Positions 29,194 through 37,661 of a DNA stretch of 64,000 bases are shown here, piece after piece; position 1 is the first letter of the stretch, and each line of letters starts with the position of its first letter. Position numbers and translations under genes: made by a program. The notes beneath the pieces are model-generated. The model was not told the DNA's origin, made no database searches, and worked only from the letters and a program-made list of their open reading frames with translations. This DNA is from Cymbomonas tetramitiformis (lineage: Eukaryota > Chlorophyta > Pyramimonadophyceae > Pyramimonadales > Pyramimonadaceae): contig LGRX02003615.1 in the NCBI GenBank assembly GCA_001247695.2, positions 1-64,000 on the forward strand. Reading direction: 5' to 3'.

Positions 29194-31314
29194 ATGGCTG
29201 CCGTGGATCCTTCTGATGGGTTCACCACTCCGGTTCCGGCTGGGATCGACACGCGGAGGGCGCTTCCCTTCAGCGACGGCCCTGAGGAGCCTGTGCCCCC
29301 TACACCTGTGAAGCATCGCCCACTTGCGGGTGATGAGACAGGCGGTGCTGTGATTGTCAGGGAGTTTCTTAAGGACTGCCAGACTGTTCTCCGCGAGCCT
29401 GGTCACCGAGCCAGCATCATCCAGCAAGTTCGTGACCAGTGCCGGCCCACTCACATCAAAGCATCGGAGTGGGTTTTCGACATCGACAAGATCAAAGGCC
29501 AAGTGCCTCGGGAAATTGCATTGGACCGCTTCAGTCAAGCGGTAAAAACCCAGCTAACTGACTTCAATCTCCAGTTTGCCACGGTATTCCACCCGACAGA
29601 CCTCACCACGACTGTTCTTCCTGAGGCCACTCGTATTCTCTACCGCATCCTGACGTCATTGGTGCGTGGATCATGCCTTCGGCTCATTGAGGAGTCGGCT
29701 ACGGTGTCTCCGGATGATGGGCGCCGTGCATGGCTCGTCATCTGCCGGGCCGTTGCCAGGCGACGCAGGCCGTGGGTTTCCCATGGCTACCTGTTCGAGA
29801 CGGCTCCGGCGATTGAGCTGCTGGAGGATGTTGACCCCGAGCCCTATATTAAGGGTTTCATGCAGCACCACACCGCTATCCGGTCCGAGCTCAGACCTGG
29901 TGTAGAGCCTGACGATGTGTGGGGTGTGGGATTCGCCTTGGACCTCCTCACCCTTCGCATGTGCCCTCTGTATTATAAGGATCTTCTGCAGGAGTGGAGT
30001 TCTAAGACGGCCGAAGGCAGGGAGAAGCGGGCTCTCGGAATTCAGCAGTTCACGTTGGCTGTGAAGGCCTTTCACCAACAGAAAACAGAGGAAAAGAAGC
30101 TGCTTAAAGAGAAGAAGAAGAAGGATGGGGTCTCCGCGTTGGCGGCCTCACTTCTCTCTGGGGAGTCCCCTTCTGCCGCCCTTCTGGCCCGTGCGGGCAT
30201 TCCGCAGACTCGCATTGTTGGTGGCCGCAGGCGTGACGAGCCCAGACACCCGCCACAGACTCGGGATGCTCAGCCGCAGGCAGCCGGACAGGGTGCTCAC
30301 CGGTCTGGGGGCGACAGGGGTACAGCTCCCCGCGCCAGACCGGCCCGCGGCGGGAAGAATCGACAACAGAACATGAAGGGGCACAGGAAGGGCTCTCACC
30401 CTTCCCCTCATGCCCCTCCACCGCGGACTCAGGGGCAGCGGCAGCCTGCATCCGGTGGTTCACCGACTGCCTTGCGGGTGACACGGGATGCACAGGGCCG
30501 CCACACGGTCCAGTGTTGGGACTGTGGCGGCCCTCACTTCCGCCGTGATTGCCCTGGAGGGGTGCAGAGTGCGCATGTGGCGGGGTTCCACCCCGAGGGC
30601 ACGTCTATTGCGGACATCCTGTCAGAGCTGGATGCGGCTTTCCTCGATCCGGAGGAGGAGGTGTATGAGTCATGCTTATACTCTTACTCATTGGAGCTCG
30701 GGGAGGCACCGCCTGACCTCCCCGCGGCTCAGGCGGCTGCCGTTGTACCACACTCTGCCGTTGACGGTGAGGAGCCGTGGACTGAGTCGGAGTGGGCTAT
30801 CTGGGACTCATGTGGCCGCTCGGAGGAGCAGTACTACGACGCTGTCAACCGCTTCAACTCGTACCAGGACCCTGACGATGGGGACTGCCCCGACGGTGAG
30901 ATGACACCTACTCAGCACCTACTCCAGGATATTGACGACGACCTCAAAGACGAAGAAGGTAATTGGCCCTCTCACTGGGATGTATGTGGCCCAGAAAAAT
31001 GGTCCGAGTTTCGTGAAAGTGGCCCTTGGGTCACTATGCATGCCTTGAACGAGGAAAAAGATTGCAGGCGCAACGTTCAAAAGAAACTAATCGAGACCGA
31101 AAAAAAGCTTCAGGCATTGGAACAGGAAATGGCTCAGCTGCGCCAATTTAAGGCAGAGTTTATGCAATGGTCCAACACTTTTAGGACTGCTTCTGAGACT
31201 CACTCTAACCAACCGATGCCTAGTCAACGTCCCCCTTTACCTGAGCCTGAACCTCAAGGTTCTTCTGATTCAAGCACCGAAAATAGAGTTGTCCCATCCG
31301 ATGACTTGTGCTAA
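29194..31314 (+). CDS. Gag-like protein with CCHC zinc knuckle and GPWV motif
   Basis: 706 codons from ATG 29194. Residues about 130-290 resemble the capsid part of retroelement Gags and share a pattern (L-Y-x2-L...E-x-S/G-A...DGRRA) with the Gag at 37662. The zinc knuckle is CWDCGGPHFRRDC (residues 441-453). The upstream linker is basic and Pro/Gly/Gln-rich; the region after the knuckle is acidic. From about codon 570 the base composition drops in GC and the sequence has GPEKWSEFRESGPWVT followed by a coiled coil, which matches the protein at 53545. No protease, integrase or reverse transcriptase follows, so it is a gag-only or truncated element. Confidence 0.75.
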   Translation: MAAVDPSDGFTTPVPAGIDTRRALPFSDGPEEPVPPTPVKHRPLAGDETGGAVIVREFLKDCQTVLREPGHRASIIQQVRDQCRPTHIKASEWVFDIDKIKGQVPREIALDRFSQAVKTQLTDFNLQFATVFHPTDLTTTVLPEATRILYRILTSLVRGSCLRLIEESATVSPDDGRRAWLVICRAVARRRRPWVSHGYLFETAPAIELLEDVDPEPYIKGFMQHHTAIRSELRPGVEPDDVWGVGFALDLLTLRMCPLYYKDLLQEWSSKTAEGREKRALGIQQFTLAVKAFHQQKTEEKKLLKEKKKKDGVSALAASLLSGESPSAALLARAGIPQTRIVGGRRRDEPRHPPQTRDAQPQAAGQGAHRSGGDRGTAPRARPARGGKNRQQNMKGHRKGSHPSPHAPPPRTQGQRQPASGGSPTALRVTRDAQGRHTVQCWDCGGPHFRRDCPGGVQSAHVAGFHPEGTSIADILSELDAAFLDPEEEVYESCLYSYSLELGEAPPDLPAAQAAAVVPHSAVDGEEPWTESEWAIWDSCGRSEEQYYDAVNRFNSYQDPDDGDCPDGEMTPTQHLLQDIDDDLKDEEGNWPSHWDVCGPEKWSEFRESGPWVTMHALNEEKDCRRNVQKKLIETEKKLQALEQEMAQLRQFKAEFMQWSNTFRTASETHSNQPMPSQRPPLPEPEPQGSSDSSTENRVVPSDDLC

Positions 31315-31692
31315 ATACTTTTGTAGAGAGCAATTAGCTTTGTGCAACACCGGCATGTGACCGGAATTTTAGCTGAAATAGACAGCCAATTGTAATAGTA
31401 GTATATATATATATTCATTTGTTTCCCCAATTTTGTTTTAACATATGCATATTGTTACCAAACTGTTTGCAATTTAGTTGTACCAATTCGTTTGTGCGTA
31501 TTCACACTTAAGAAATATATTTTATACACCTTTTTCATATAGATAATATTGGTGTCTTTACTATTATCTGAAATATTTGTGCGTATTCACACCAAAAAAA
31601 GAATTGTTTTATTTTTGAAAGTCTTTTCTAATAAATATTATATATGAAGAAGCATATTTGTTCCAAGCTATTATTCCAAATGTAAAAAAGGA
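31315..31692. other. AT-rich spacer after the gag-like gene
   Basis: No gene seen. TTTGTGCGTATTCACAC occurs twice, at about 31491 and 31578. The junction between the foreign block and resumed viral sequence lies near 31640-31690, where a viral coding frame begins without its start codon. Confidence 0.5.
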
Positions 31693-32046
31693 TTGATTCA
31701 AGTTGGTCAAGGAATGAGAAGATTGAAATTTGATACATCGTTTATTAATTATTTTAATTTTACATTAAGTCCGGCTGACCCTAATGTAAGTAATGGAACT
31801 GCTGTTTTTACAAAATTTAAAATTCAACACAGTAATGCAAATGTTAATAATGTTATAGGTACCGAATATATTGTAAGAGTTTCAAGTTTCAATGTAACGG
31901 GAACTGATTTTAATATTTTTGCCACTGTTAATGTTCTTGCACCAAATGATTTAGAATTGTATATGACGTCCGGAAATGGTGAAATATTATCGGATGGGTT
32001 ACAATTGAGATTTTTAATGGAACTAATTCCTATTGATTTTTCTTGA
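31693..32046 (+). pseudogene. small virion-type beta protein, 5'-truncated (copy A side)
   Basis: Open frame without an ATG, cut at its 5' end by the foreign block. The sequence is beta-rich with a conserved NVIGTEYIVRVSSF and ending LQLRFLMELIPIDFS, matching IGTEYLLRCSTI and LRFVLELIRIPYI of the gene at 42985-45476. In copy B that gene follows the fibres; here it lies before the penton-like gene, so the segment was moved. A capsid decoration or minor virion role is inferred from its position among structural genes. Confidence 0.65.
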
Positions 32047-32080
32047 TAAATTTCTTCGGTTTTTTCAGGGGGACAAAAAA
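32047..32080 (+). terminator. conserved 3' hairpin-type element
   Basis: Directly after the stop, ATAAATTTCTTCGGTTTTTT then CAGGGGGACAAAAAA. The same sequence follows the orthologue in copy B (42947-42983, opposite strand), where it can fold as GGTTTTTT-loop-AAAAAACC. Conservation outside coding sequence suggests a transcript 3'-end signal. Confidence 0.55.
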
Positions 32081-32098
32081 GCAGAAAAAACCTACATA

Positions 32099-32370
32099 TA
32101 AATTTATTGTACATTTCTTAAAAGACTCTTTTATTTTGAAAAAGACTTTTATTGTATGTGTATTGTAATATGTATTTGTATATTGTATAACATATTTTTA
32201 CTTATTGTAAATTTATTGTACATTTCTCAAAAGACTCTTTTATTTTCAAAAGACTTTTTTATAATGAGTGAATGTTTGTATTGTTTGAATGATATATTTT
32301 TACGTATTTAAATTTATTGTACATTTCTTAAAAGACTCTTTTATTTTGAAAAGACTTTTTTATAATATGT
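32099..32370. repeat. about 110-bp tandem repeat, three units
   Basis: AAATTTATTGTACATTTCT then AAAAGACTCTTTTATTTT begins units at about 32099, 32211 and 32318. From 32371 to 32720 the sequence is AT-rich with short motifs repeated (TTTATTGTATA about 32540-32575, CTTGTCATTTT about 32578-32615, ATGACATATGACATAGGG about 32625-32660) and no gene. Confidence 0.8.
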
Positions 32371-32720
32371 AAATGATCATAAAATAACTTAAGAACAATT
32401 TATAATATATATATGTAACGTAATATACATCATTTATATAATTTATTTAAGAACTTATTCAAATTTATTTTAGAACTTATTTAAATCTTATTTTGTTACA
32501 CATTTATTTACGTAATTTATTTATCATTTATTACGTAATTATTTATTGTATATTTATTGTATATTTATTGTATATTTCCTTGTCATTTTACTTGTCATTT
32601 TCTTGTCATTTTCTTGTATGACTTATGACATATATGACATAGGGTTATGACATATGTCATAGGGTTTTCATAGGGTTTTTATAGTGATAAAAAAGCGTGC
32701 CCTATAGTCGGTGCCTTACT

Positions 32721-32760
32721 ACTTAAAAATAATAATGTTTTGGCAAATTATGGAACGTGA
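32721..32760 (+). pseudogene. lipase C-terminal remnant, copy A
   Basis: The sequence encodes KNNNVLANYGT and stop TGA 32758-32760, matching the last residues KNNNVLVNYGT of the lipase at 51707-53020. Everything upstream is unrelated, so the lipase of copy A was deleted down to about a dozen codons. Confidence 0.75.
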
Positions 32761-32984
32761 ACATTTAATAAAAAAATGCTCAGATTTTGTACCCTAATTT
32801 ATGCACATTTTATATTGAATTGATTGTTGATGATTATATCAAAAGACCACAACTATATAACGATATGTATAATGGAAACATTGAATCACCTTTACCGTTA
32901 AAAAGATATCTAAAGGAAGATATTGAAATGAATAAAAACTATATTGATATTATAAATAGAAATAGTGATGAGTGTAATATCTGA
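32750..32984 (+). pseudogene. small viral protein upstream of penton-like gene, frameshifted copy A
   Basis: ATG 32750 overlaps the lipase stop (ATGGAACGTGA). The frame breaks after about 10 codons compared with the intact copy B gene (51466-51717), then resumes as TFYIELIVDDYIKRPQLYND and ends at TGA 32982-32984, overlapping the next gene. No family was recognised. Its conserved slot between lipase and penton-like gene suggests a role in particle assembly, which is inference only. Confidence 0.65.
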
Positions 32985-33951
32985 ACGTACACTTTATTTA
33001 TCAAGTGAAGACCTTTCATCATTTGGCGATTCCAGAATTATCAATATTAATATACCAACACAATTAATAAACTACAAAAATACAAACAAATTAAAAATAA
33101 TTGTGAATTCATTTTCGGCTGCCAAGACTTGGTATACCATCAACGAGTATAACGGACTTTTCTATATTGCTGATACAGATTCTGATGATCTGTATGAATG
33201 TAGAATACCTGATGGAAATTATACAGATTTAAATGATTTAAAATTGATTTTAGAAACAATTATTTTAGATGTTCTTATTTTAAATTTTCAGTTTGCAAAA
33301 CCTTTTGATAGCGTTGATGTTACTTACGATGCAATTTTAGGACATTTTACTATTACACTTAGTAAACCTGCTCCCAATATTGAATTTGTTGCATTTTCAA
33401 TAACTGCTGATTTTCAAGCAGTGCCTGGAAGTCCATTAGATGATGCTTTGAATGCTATATTTAATTCACCAGGAAAGTATAACGATGTTGACCAAATATT
33501 AGGAGGACAAACAAATAAATCAGTTGCTGGTCTCACAAAAATTTCACAGATTAAAGATTTGTTTGATATCGGAACCGTAAATGAAGTATTTATTTCCAAA
33601 TTTCCCGGTAATTTACAAACAAACGATGCTATTTATCTTAGAATATCAACGTTGCCCACAAATAATTTACAAAGCACAAATCTTTCTAATAATTTTAAAG
33701 AAAATCAAATCATTAGTGGTGACATTTTAGGAAAAGTATTGTTACCGTCAGATTTAAGTAATCAATTTATTACTTATTTAGATTATGATGAAAACTTTTT
33801 TATAGATGTGCAAGCTTCTCAATTTTCTCAATTAAGAATTTCAATTACCGACAATAAATCCAGACTAATTCCTACAGCCGTTTCCCGAAATGGAAATGAA
33901 CAATCTATAAACTATGCATTATCTTTGAAATTAAAAGAATATGTGAATTAA
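32968..33951 (+). CDS. penton-like minor capsid protein, copy A
   Basis: ATG 32968, 327 codons, intact. Identified by position directly before the MCP, by length and by beta-rich character. The start SERTLYLSSEDLSSFGDSR and the end QLRISITDNKSRLIPTA are conserved in copies B and C. In PLVs and virophages the minor capsid (penton) gene typically neighbours the MCP and makes a single jelly-roll at the vertices. No motif proves the assignment here. It overlaps the previous ORF and ends 26 bases before the MCP start. Confidence 0.65.
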   Translation: MSVISERTLYLSSEDLSSFGDSRIININIPTQLINYKNTNKLKIIVNSFSAAKTWYTINEYNGLFYIADTDSDDLYECRIPDGNYTDLNDLKLILETIILDVLILNFQFAKPFDSVDVTYDAILGHFTITLSKPAPNIEFVAFSITADFQAVPGSPLDDALNAIFNSPGKYNDVDQILGGQTNKSVAGLTKISQIKDLFDIGTVNEVFISKFPGNLQTNDAIYLRISTLPTNNLQSTNLSNNFKENQIISGDILGKVLLPSDLSNQFITYLDYDENFFIDVQASQFSQLRISITDNKSRLIPTAVSRNGNEQSINYALSLKLKEYVN

Positions 33952-33977
33952 AATTGTATTATATATATTATAGAAAA

Positions 33978-35336
33978 ATGTCTTTACCTTATAGTCTTGC
34001 TTTTGGACTTCAAAAATTAAACGGATATAGTACTCAATATTTTCGCCTTGAAACCACAAACTTGACCGAAGTAAATCCTTATGGTGTTATAACTTTGAAT
34101 CTTCCAGTTAATGTTTTGTGTAATCTGAAAAGTTTAAGCATGCATTGTAAAGGTCGTGCGAACGATACTGCCATAGCTTGTACGGACGGAGCACAACCTG
34201 AACGACCTGATTCAGTTATCACAACTTTGCCAAATGGTAGTATCGAAAAATTGATTTCTCGTGTAGAAATTTACAGCGGTGGAATAGCTATTTCGAGTGG
34301 TATGAGTCAGTATTCAACGGTATCAACGGTTTTGGACAATCTTAAAACAACGTTGAATAAAGAAGTATCTTACCAACGTGTTTTGAAAAATCAAGAAATA
34401 AATGTTAATACCGATAGTTATTATCAATTAGAAAGACCATATATTTTGGATAATTTCCTACAATTTATAGGGGAAAGTGCTCCTGATTATTTGGATACCG
34501 CTTTAATACCAAGTATTCAAATTCGTTTCTATATGCATGGACCTGAAGTCCTTGGGGCTTATCAAAAATCATTAGGGGCGGGAAATGGATTTGCAGGAAC
34601 AGGTGCGGCCGAACTTGCTGCAAAAGCGACATGGAAATTAACTGATTTGCATTTTACAATTGAAACAATAACATTTTCAAATGGTGTTTACGATAGTGCT
34701 GTCGAAAGAAAACTAAAAGAAGATTCTTATATTGAGATGCCTTTTACTAATTATTTTACCTTTCAAGATAATCAAACGGAAATGACTAAATCGAATCGAT
34801 TTTCTTTGTCGGCACAATCTTTGGATATGTTATACGCTGTTCAAAGGCCTTCAAGTTACAATTCTGTTAATACAGGTTTGCATAAGATCGATAATAAAAT
34901 AGGTGCTACTTATGTTCCAAGTTATTTTAGATTTTATTCTGGAGACATTCAATCTTGGCAATATAATGTTAATTCAGTTTATTATCCAAACTATCGTGCT
35001 ACCGCTCTCGGTGCTTTTAATTTGGTAACTATTGGCAAGGCAGATAATTATTCTGATGATGCAGGTTGCAAAGTGAATTCTTTGGAAAATTGGTATAATT
35101 CTCATTGGACTGCTATGCTTCGATTGAATATGCCTATGCCAGGAATGGACTCGAGAAATTGCTCAGGAATTGATACCCGGGGTTTGAATTCCTCATTTTT
35201 TCTTCAAACACAAAAATCTTCAACTCCAGACCCACTTCAAACAGCTTTGACCACAAGTAACGAAACATTTATTATTGCACAATGCACAAGTATTATTCGT
35301 ATCGGTATAGGAAGAATGATCGAAGTGGTTGTATAA
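33978..35336 (+). CDS. mcp: major capsid protein, copy A
   Basis: ATG 33978 (MSLPYSLAFGLQKLNGYST), preceded by TATATATATTATAGAAAA. 452 codons, intact, the only undamaged MCP of three in the window. The conserved N-terminus, SPDYLDTALI/SIQIRFYMHGPEVLGAY region and C-terminal IVRIGIGRMIEVVV-like end match copies B and C. Size, position after the penton-like gene and presence with the packaging ATPase identify it as the double jelly-roll MCP of a Polinton-like virus; the fold itself cannot be read from sequence. In this family the protein forms the icosahedral shell. Confidence 0.82.
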   Translation: MSLPYSLAFGLQKLNGYSTQYFRLETTNLTEVNPYGVITLNLPVNVLCNLKSLSMHCKGRANDTAIACTDGAQPERPDSVITTLPNGSIEKLISRVEIYSGGIAISSGMSQYSTVSTVLDNLKTTLNKEVSYQRVLKNQEINVNTDSYYQLERPYILDNFLQFIGESAPDYLDTALIPSIQIRFYMHGPEVLGAYQKSLGAGNGFAGTGAAELAAKATWKLTDLHFTIETITFSNGVYDSAVERKLKEDSYIEMPFTNYFTFQDNQTEMTKSNRFSLSAQSLDMLYAVQRPSSYNSVNTGLHKIDNKIGATYVPSYFRFYSGDIQSWQYNVNSVYYPNYRATALGAFNLVTIGKADNYSDDAGCKVNSLENWYNSHWTAMLRLNMPMPGMDSRNCSGIDTRGLNSSFFLQTQKSSTPDPLQTALTTSNETFIIAQCTSIIRIGIGRMIEVVV

Positions 35337-35366
35337 AAACTGATTTAATTGTAATTGTATATAATT

Positions 35367-35685
35367 ATGGTTGAACAAGCGGGACAAATTTTTGCTTCAA
35401 ACTTAGGGAAAAAAACCATTAGGCAAAATCGATGTAAAATTACCAAATATGATGTTAACTTCAGGATTTCGAAGTCCATCAATGATGATCGTTCCATGTA
35501 AAACAATTCAAGATTTACGACCACCTGCAAGAGTATCTAATGTCGATCCTATGTCTGGTTTTAAATCATATACATTAGGACACGGTGATAAAATTACAAA
35601 ACAAAATGCTATGTTTTCATTTCCCAATATTCATCCATTAAACAATAAACTGGCACCTTTGGATCCGACATTCTTTGTGAAATAA
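35367..35685 (+). pseudogene. 105-aa virion-cluster protein, copy A, frameshifted
   Basis: Starts at ATG 35367 (MVEQAGQIFASNLG). An extra A in the run at about 35409-35415 shifts the frame; the remainder (MMLTSGFRSPSMMIVPCKTI onward) is open to TAA. The intact orthologue is at 48617-48934. It lies just after the MCP in both copies. Family unknown. Confidence 0.75.
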
Positions 35686-35694
35686 ATTAAATAT

Positions 35695-35707
35695 TATATA
35701 CTATATA
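35695..35707 (+). promoter_or_regulatory. TATA-rich element abutting a virion gene start
   Basis: TATTATATACTATATA ends directly at ATG 35708. Similar TATATATAATG contexts precede other genes of the MSSFGN family at 36097, 47921, 48292 and 48591. Confidence 0.45.
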
Positions 35708-36061
35708 ATGTCTTCTTTTGGAAATGATTTTGTTTTAGATAAGAATATCAAAGTTAATGACGGTGTGTTTATTGGTGCTAAAAGTAAAACGACAATAACA
35801 ACTTTACAAATGGTTGGAGCAAATATTATAATGGATATTGATGGTTCTCAAAGTGGTAATCCTGGTCGTGCTTATCTAAATATGGCTGCAAATCCTAGTG
35901 AATGCAAAGTACGTATGGCTGGGTTGCATATTGTAACCGGTCCCACAAATACGCCGCCAAATGATGATATTGTTTCCGTAAATGGATTGTATGGTTATAG
36001 AACTGCCGGTGGTACTGAACCGGCTCAGATGTTTATGAAAATGACATCAATTCCATCATAA
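35708..36061 (+). CDS. MSSFGND-family virion protein (117 aa), copy A
   Basis: Intact. Begins MSSFGNDFVLDKNIKVNDGV, the shared N-terminus of a family with members at 36097, 45463, 47427, 47948 and 48325. The body is beta-rich with a Gly/Asn pattern (GANIIMDIDGSQSGNPG). The direct orthologue is at 47948-48292. By analogy with fibre proteins whose common N-terminus anchors them to the vertex, the shared start may be a docking peptide; this is inference. It sits in a run of same-strand structural genes. Confidence 0.7.
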   Translation: MSSFGNDFVLDKNIKVNDGVFIGAKSKTTITTLQMVGANIIMDIDGSQSGNPGRAYLNMAANPSECKVRMAGLHIVTGPTNTPPNDDIVSVNGLYGYRTAGGTEPAQMFMKMTSIPS

Positions 36062-36096
36062 AATAATCAAAAATTATATTTATATTGTAATATATA

Positions 36097-36880
36097 ATGT
36101 CTTCATTCGGAAACAATGTAGTTGCAAGTACATTTAATGGAAATCAAACTCCATCTACAAATATTCCTGACCCTTTAACAATTAATCAAATAAATGTAAA
36201 TCAATATAGGTGATAATTCAAACCCTTGTCAAACAATTCATATGGCTTCAGATTTTTTATACCGTGGAGATATTTCATTTATTGCTAATTCTGATGTAAA
36301 TAATCAAAGAGAATTCATGAAATTACAAACTGATGGTGATTTAAATTTAGTGAATAATGTCAATTTTTATGATTTCATTTTGAACAATCCTGCAAGTAAA
36401 GCAAAATTCTCTATAGATTTGGATGAATTAGATAGTTCTTTTGAAATTAAATCTTTAGATCCTGTTTCTCAAACGAGATTGAAAATAGGAGATACCGGCG
36501 TGAATGAATGGTCCTTTATGCAAACAACATTGAATGTAGAACCGCTTGGAGCCGGTGTGCTCCTTAATGATGGTCCTTTGATTTTAAACACCGGTGATAT
36601 CACTTTGAATTCTGGAAAATTTGTTGGTGACGCCTCCGGGTTGACAAATGTTCCATCATCTACACCACAAGATCTACAATCTGTTTGTGATCAAGGAAGT
36701 ACAACTACCACAAATGATATTTCTTTTACGGGAACCGGAAAACTTATAATAAATCAAGAAGAATGTGATGGAAATTTATTTAGAATTAAAGCGGGCACAG
36801 CGGGTAACGGGTTGGTATCTATTGGCGAATCGACTCAAAATGATGGTTTTCCAAATGCAAACCGTTCGGTTTTGATACGG
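36097..36880 (+). pseudogene. large fibre-like protein, copy A, frameshifted and truncated
   Basis: ATG 36097 (MSSFGNNVVASTFNGN). An extra T at about 36208 relative to copy B puts TGA in frame; the rest is open from 36242 with LNTGDITLNSGKFVGDASGL and STTTTNDISFTGTG. Similarity to copy B ends near 36850-36880, where the reverse complement of an MCP gene (copy C) begins, so the last residues of the frame are not fibre sequence. The intact relative at 46017-47921 has IG-x-repeat regions typical of trimeric fibres. Confidence 0.75.
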
Positions 36881-37031
36881 CGTACAAATTATCTAAACAT
36901 TGAGTAGATAAAGAAAATCTAGTTGATTTGTCCATTTTTGTTTGGGAATCCAAGAATGTAAAATAATTTTTAAAAGGCACCTCAATAAATGAATCTTCTC
37001 TTAATTTACGTTCCACGGCGCTATCATAAAC

Positions 37032-37266
37032 TGCTGGACTTTAGGTTCAGGGTTATTATTATGGGCTCTGATAGCCCCTAGCCTGACCTGTCTCTGATCG
37101 GAACCGTGACTCCGCTAGTAGCTAGGATGACAGTACAGTAGTACTGTACTGTCAGTCATTACTTCGTATTATCCGGGTTTCCGAGATGCATGATAAAAGC
37201 ACTCGGCCGGACCGTTTATGGGAGCTTAGCCAGTTTGTTTTACCGAGCGGAACACCTGTTCTCGCA
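37032..37266 (+). repeat. 5' LTR
   Basis: 235 bp. It contains a palindromic GACAGTACAGTAGTACTGTACTGTC-type core at about 37129-37153. It differs from the 3' LTR mainly by lacking a 4-base GATT near its middle. Confidence 0.93.
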
Positions 37267-37661
37267 GGTTATGCGCGTCACCACTTTCCCGGTAGTTCTG
37301 ATGGCACAGCGCCGAGCTGTTGCCATGATTGGCTAAGTTTTGACACAGAGATGGGGTGGGCGCCCCCTTAGACAGTGGCTTTCTCTCCGCAGTATGGCCT
37401 CCTTTTGAAGTGGAGATCAGTTTTTTTGGCACTTATTTGGCAGCAGTATCGTCGCTGTGTATGGTTATGCTTTACGTTCCGTTTGATCAGCGGGCAGGAC
37501 ACTCCGCGTTTTGTGGGTCGCTCCCACGATTAGCCACTCGGCTCATGACCTGCTTGATTGTGTTATTGTTTGCTGAGACTCCTGCAGGGATTGGCCGCTG
37601 CGGAATTGTCCACTACTGTCGCACCGCTAGCCCGCATTCCCATCTCACCGTCATTTTTATA

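Larger units (their letters stand above)
16966..36880. mobile_element. endogenous Polinton-like virus, copy A (rearranged)
   Basis: AT-rich block with integrase, PolB, ATPase and adenine methyltransferase on the left and penton-like, MCP and fibre-like genes on the right. It starts at a likely terminal repeat (AGTAGTATACTACCGAT, beginning with the AG known for Polinton ends) and ends at a head-to-head junction with copy C near 36880. It is collinear with copy B in reverse orientation but lacks cytosine methyltransferase, SET and almost all of the lipase. It contains a large non-viral block (27691-31690). Most genes carry frameshifts. Confidence 0.85.
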
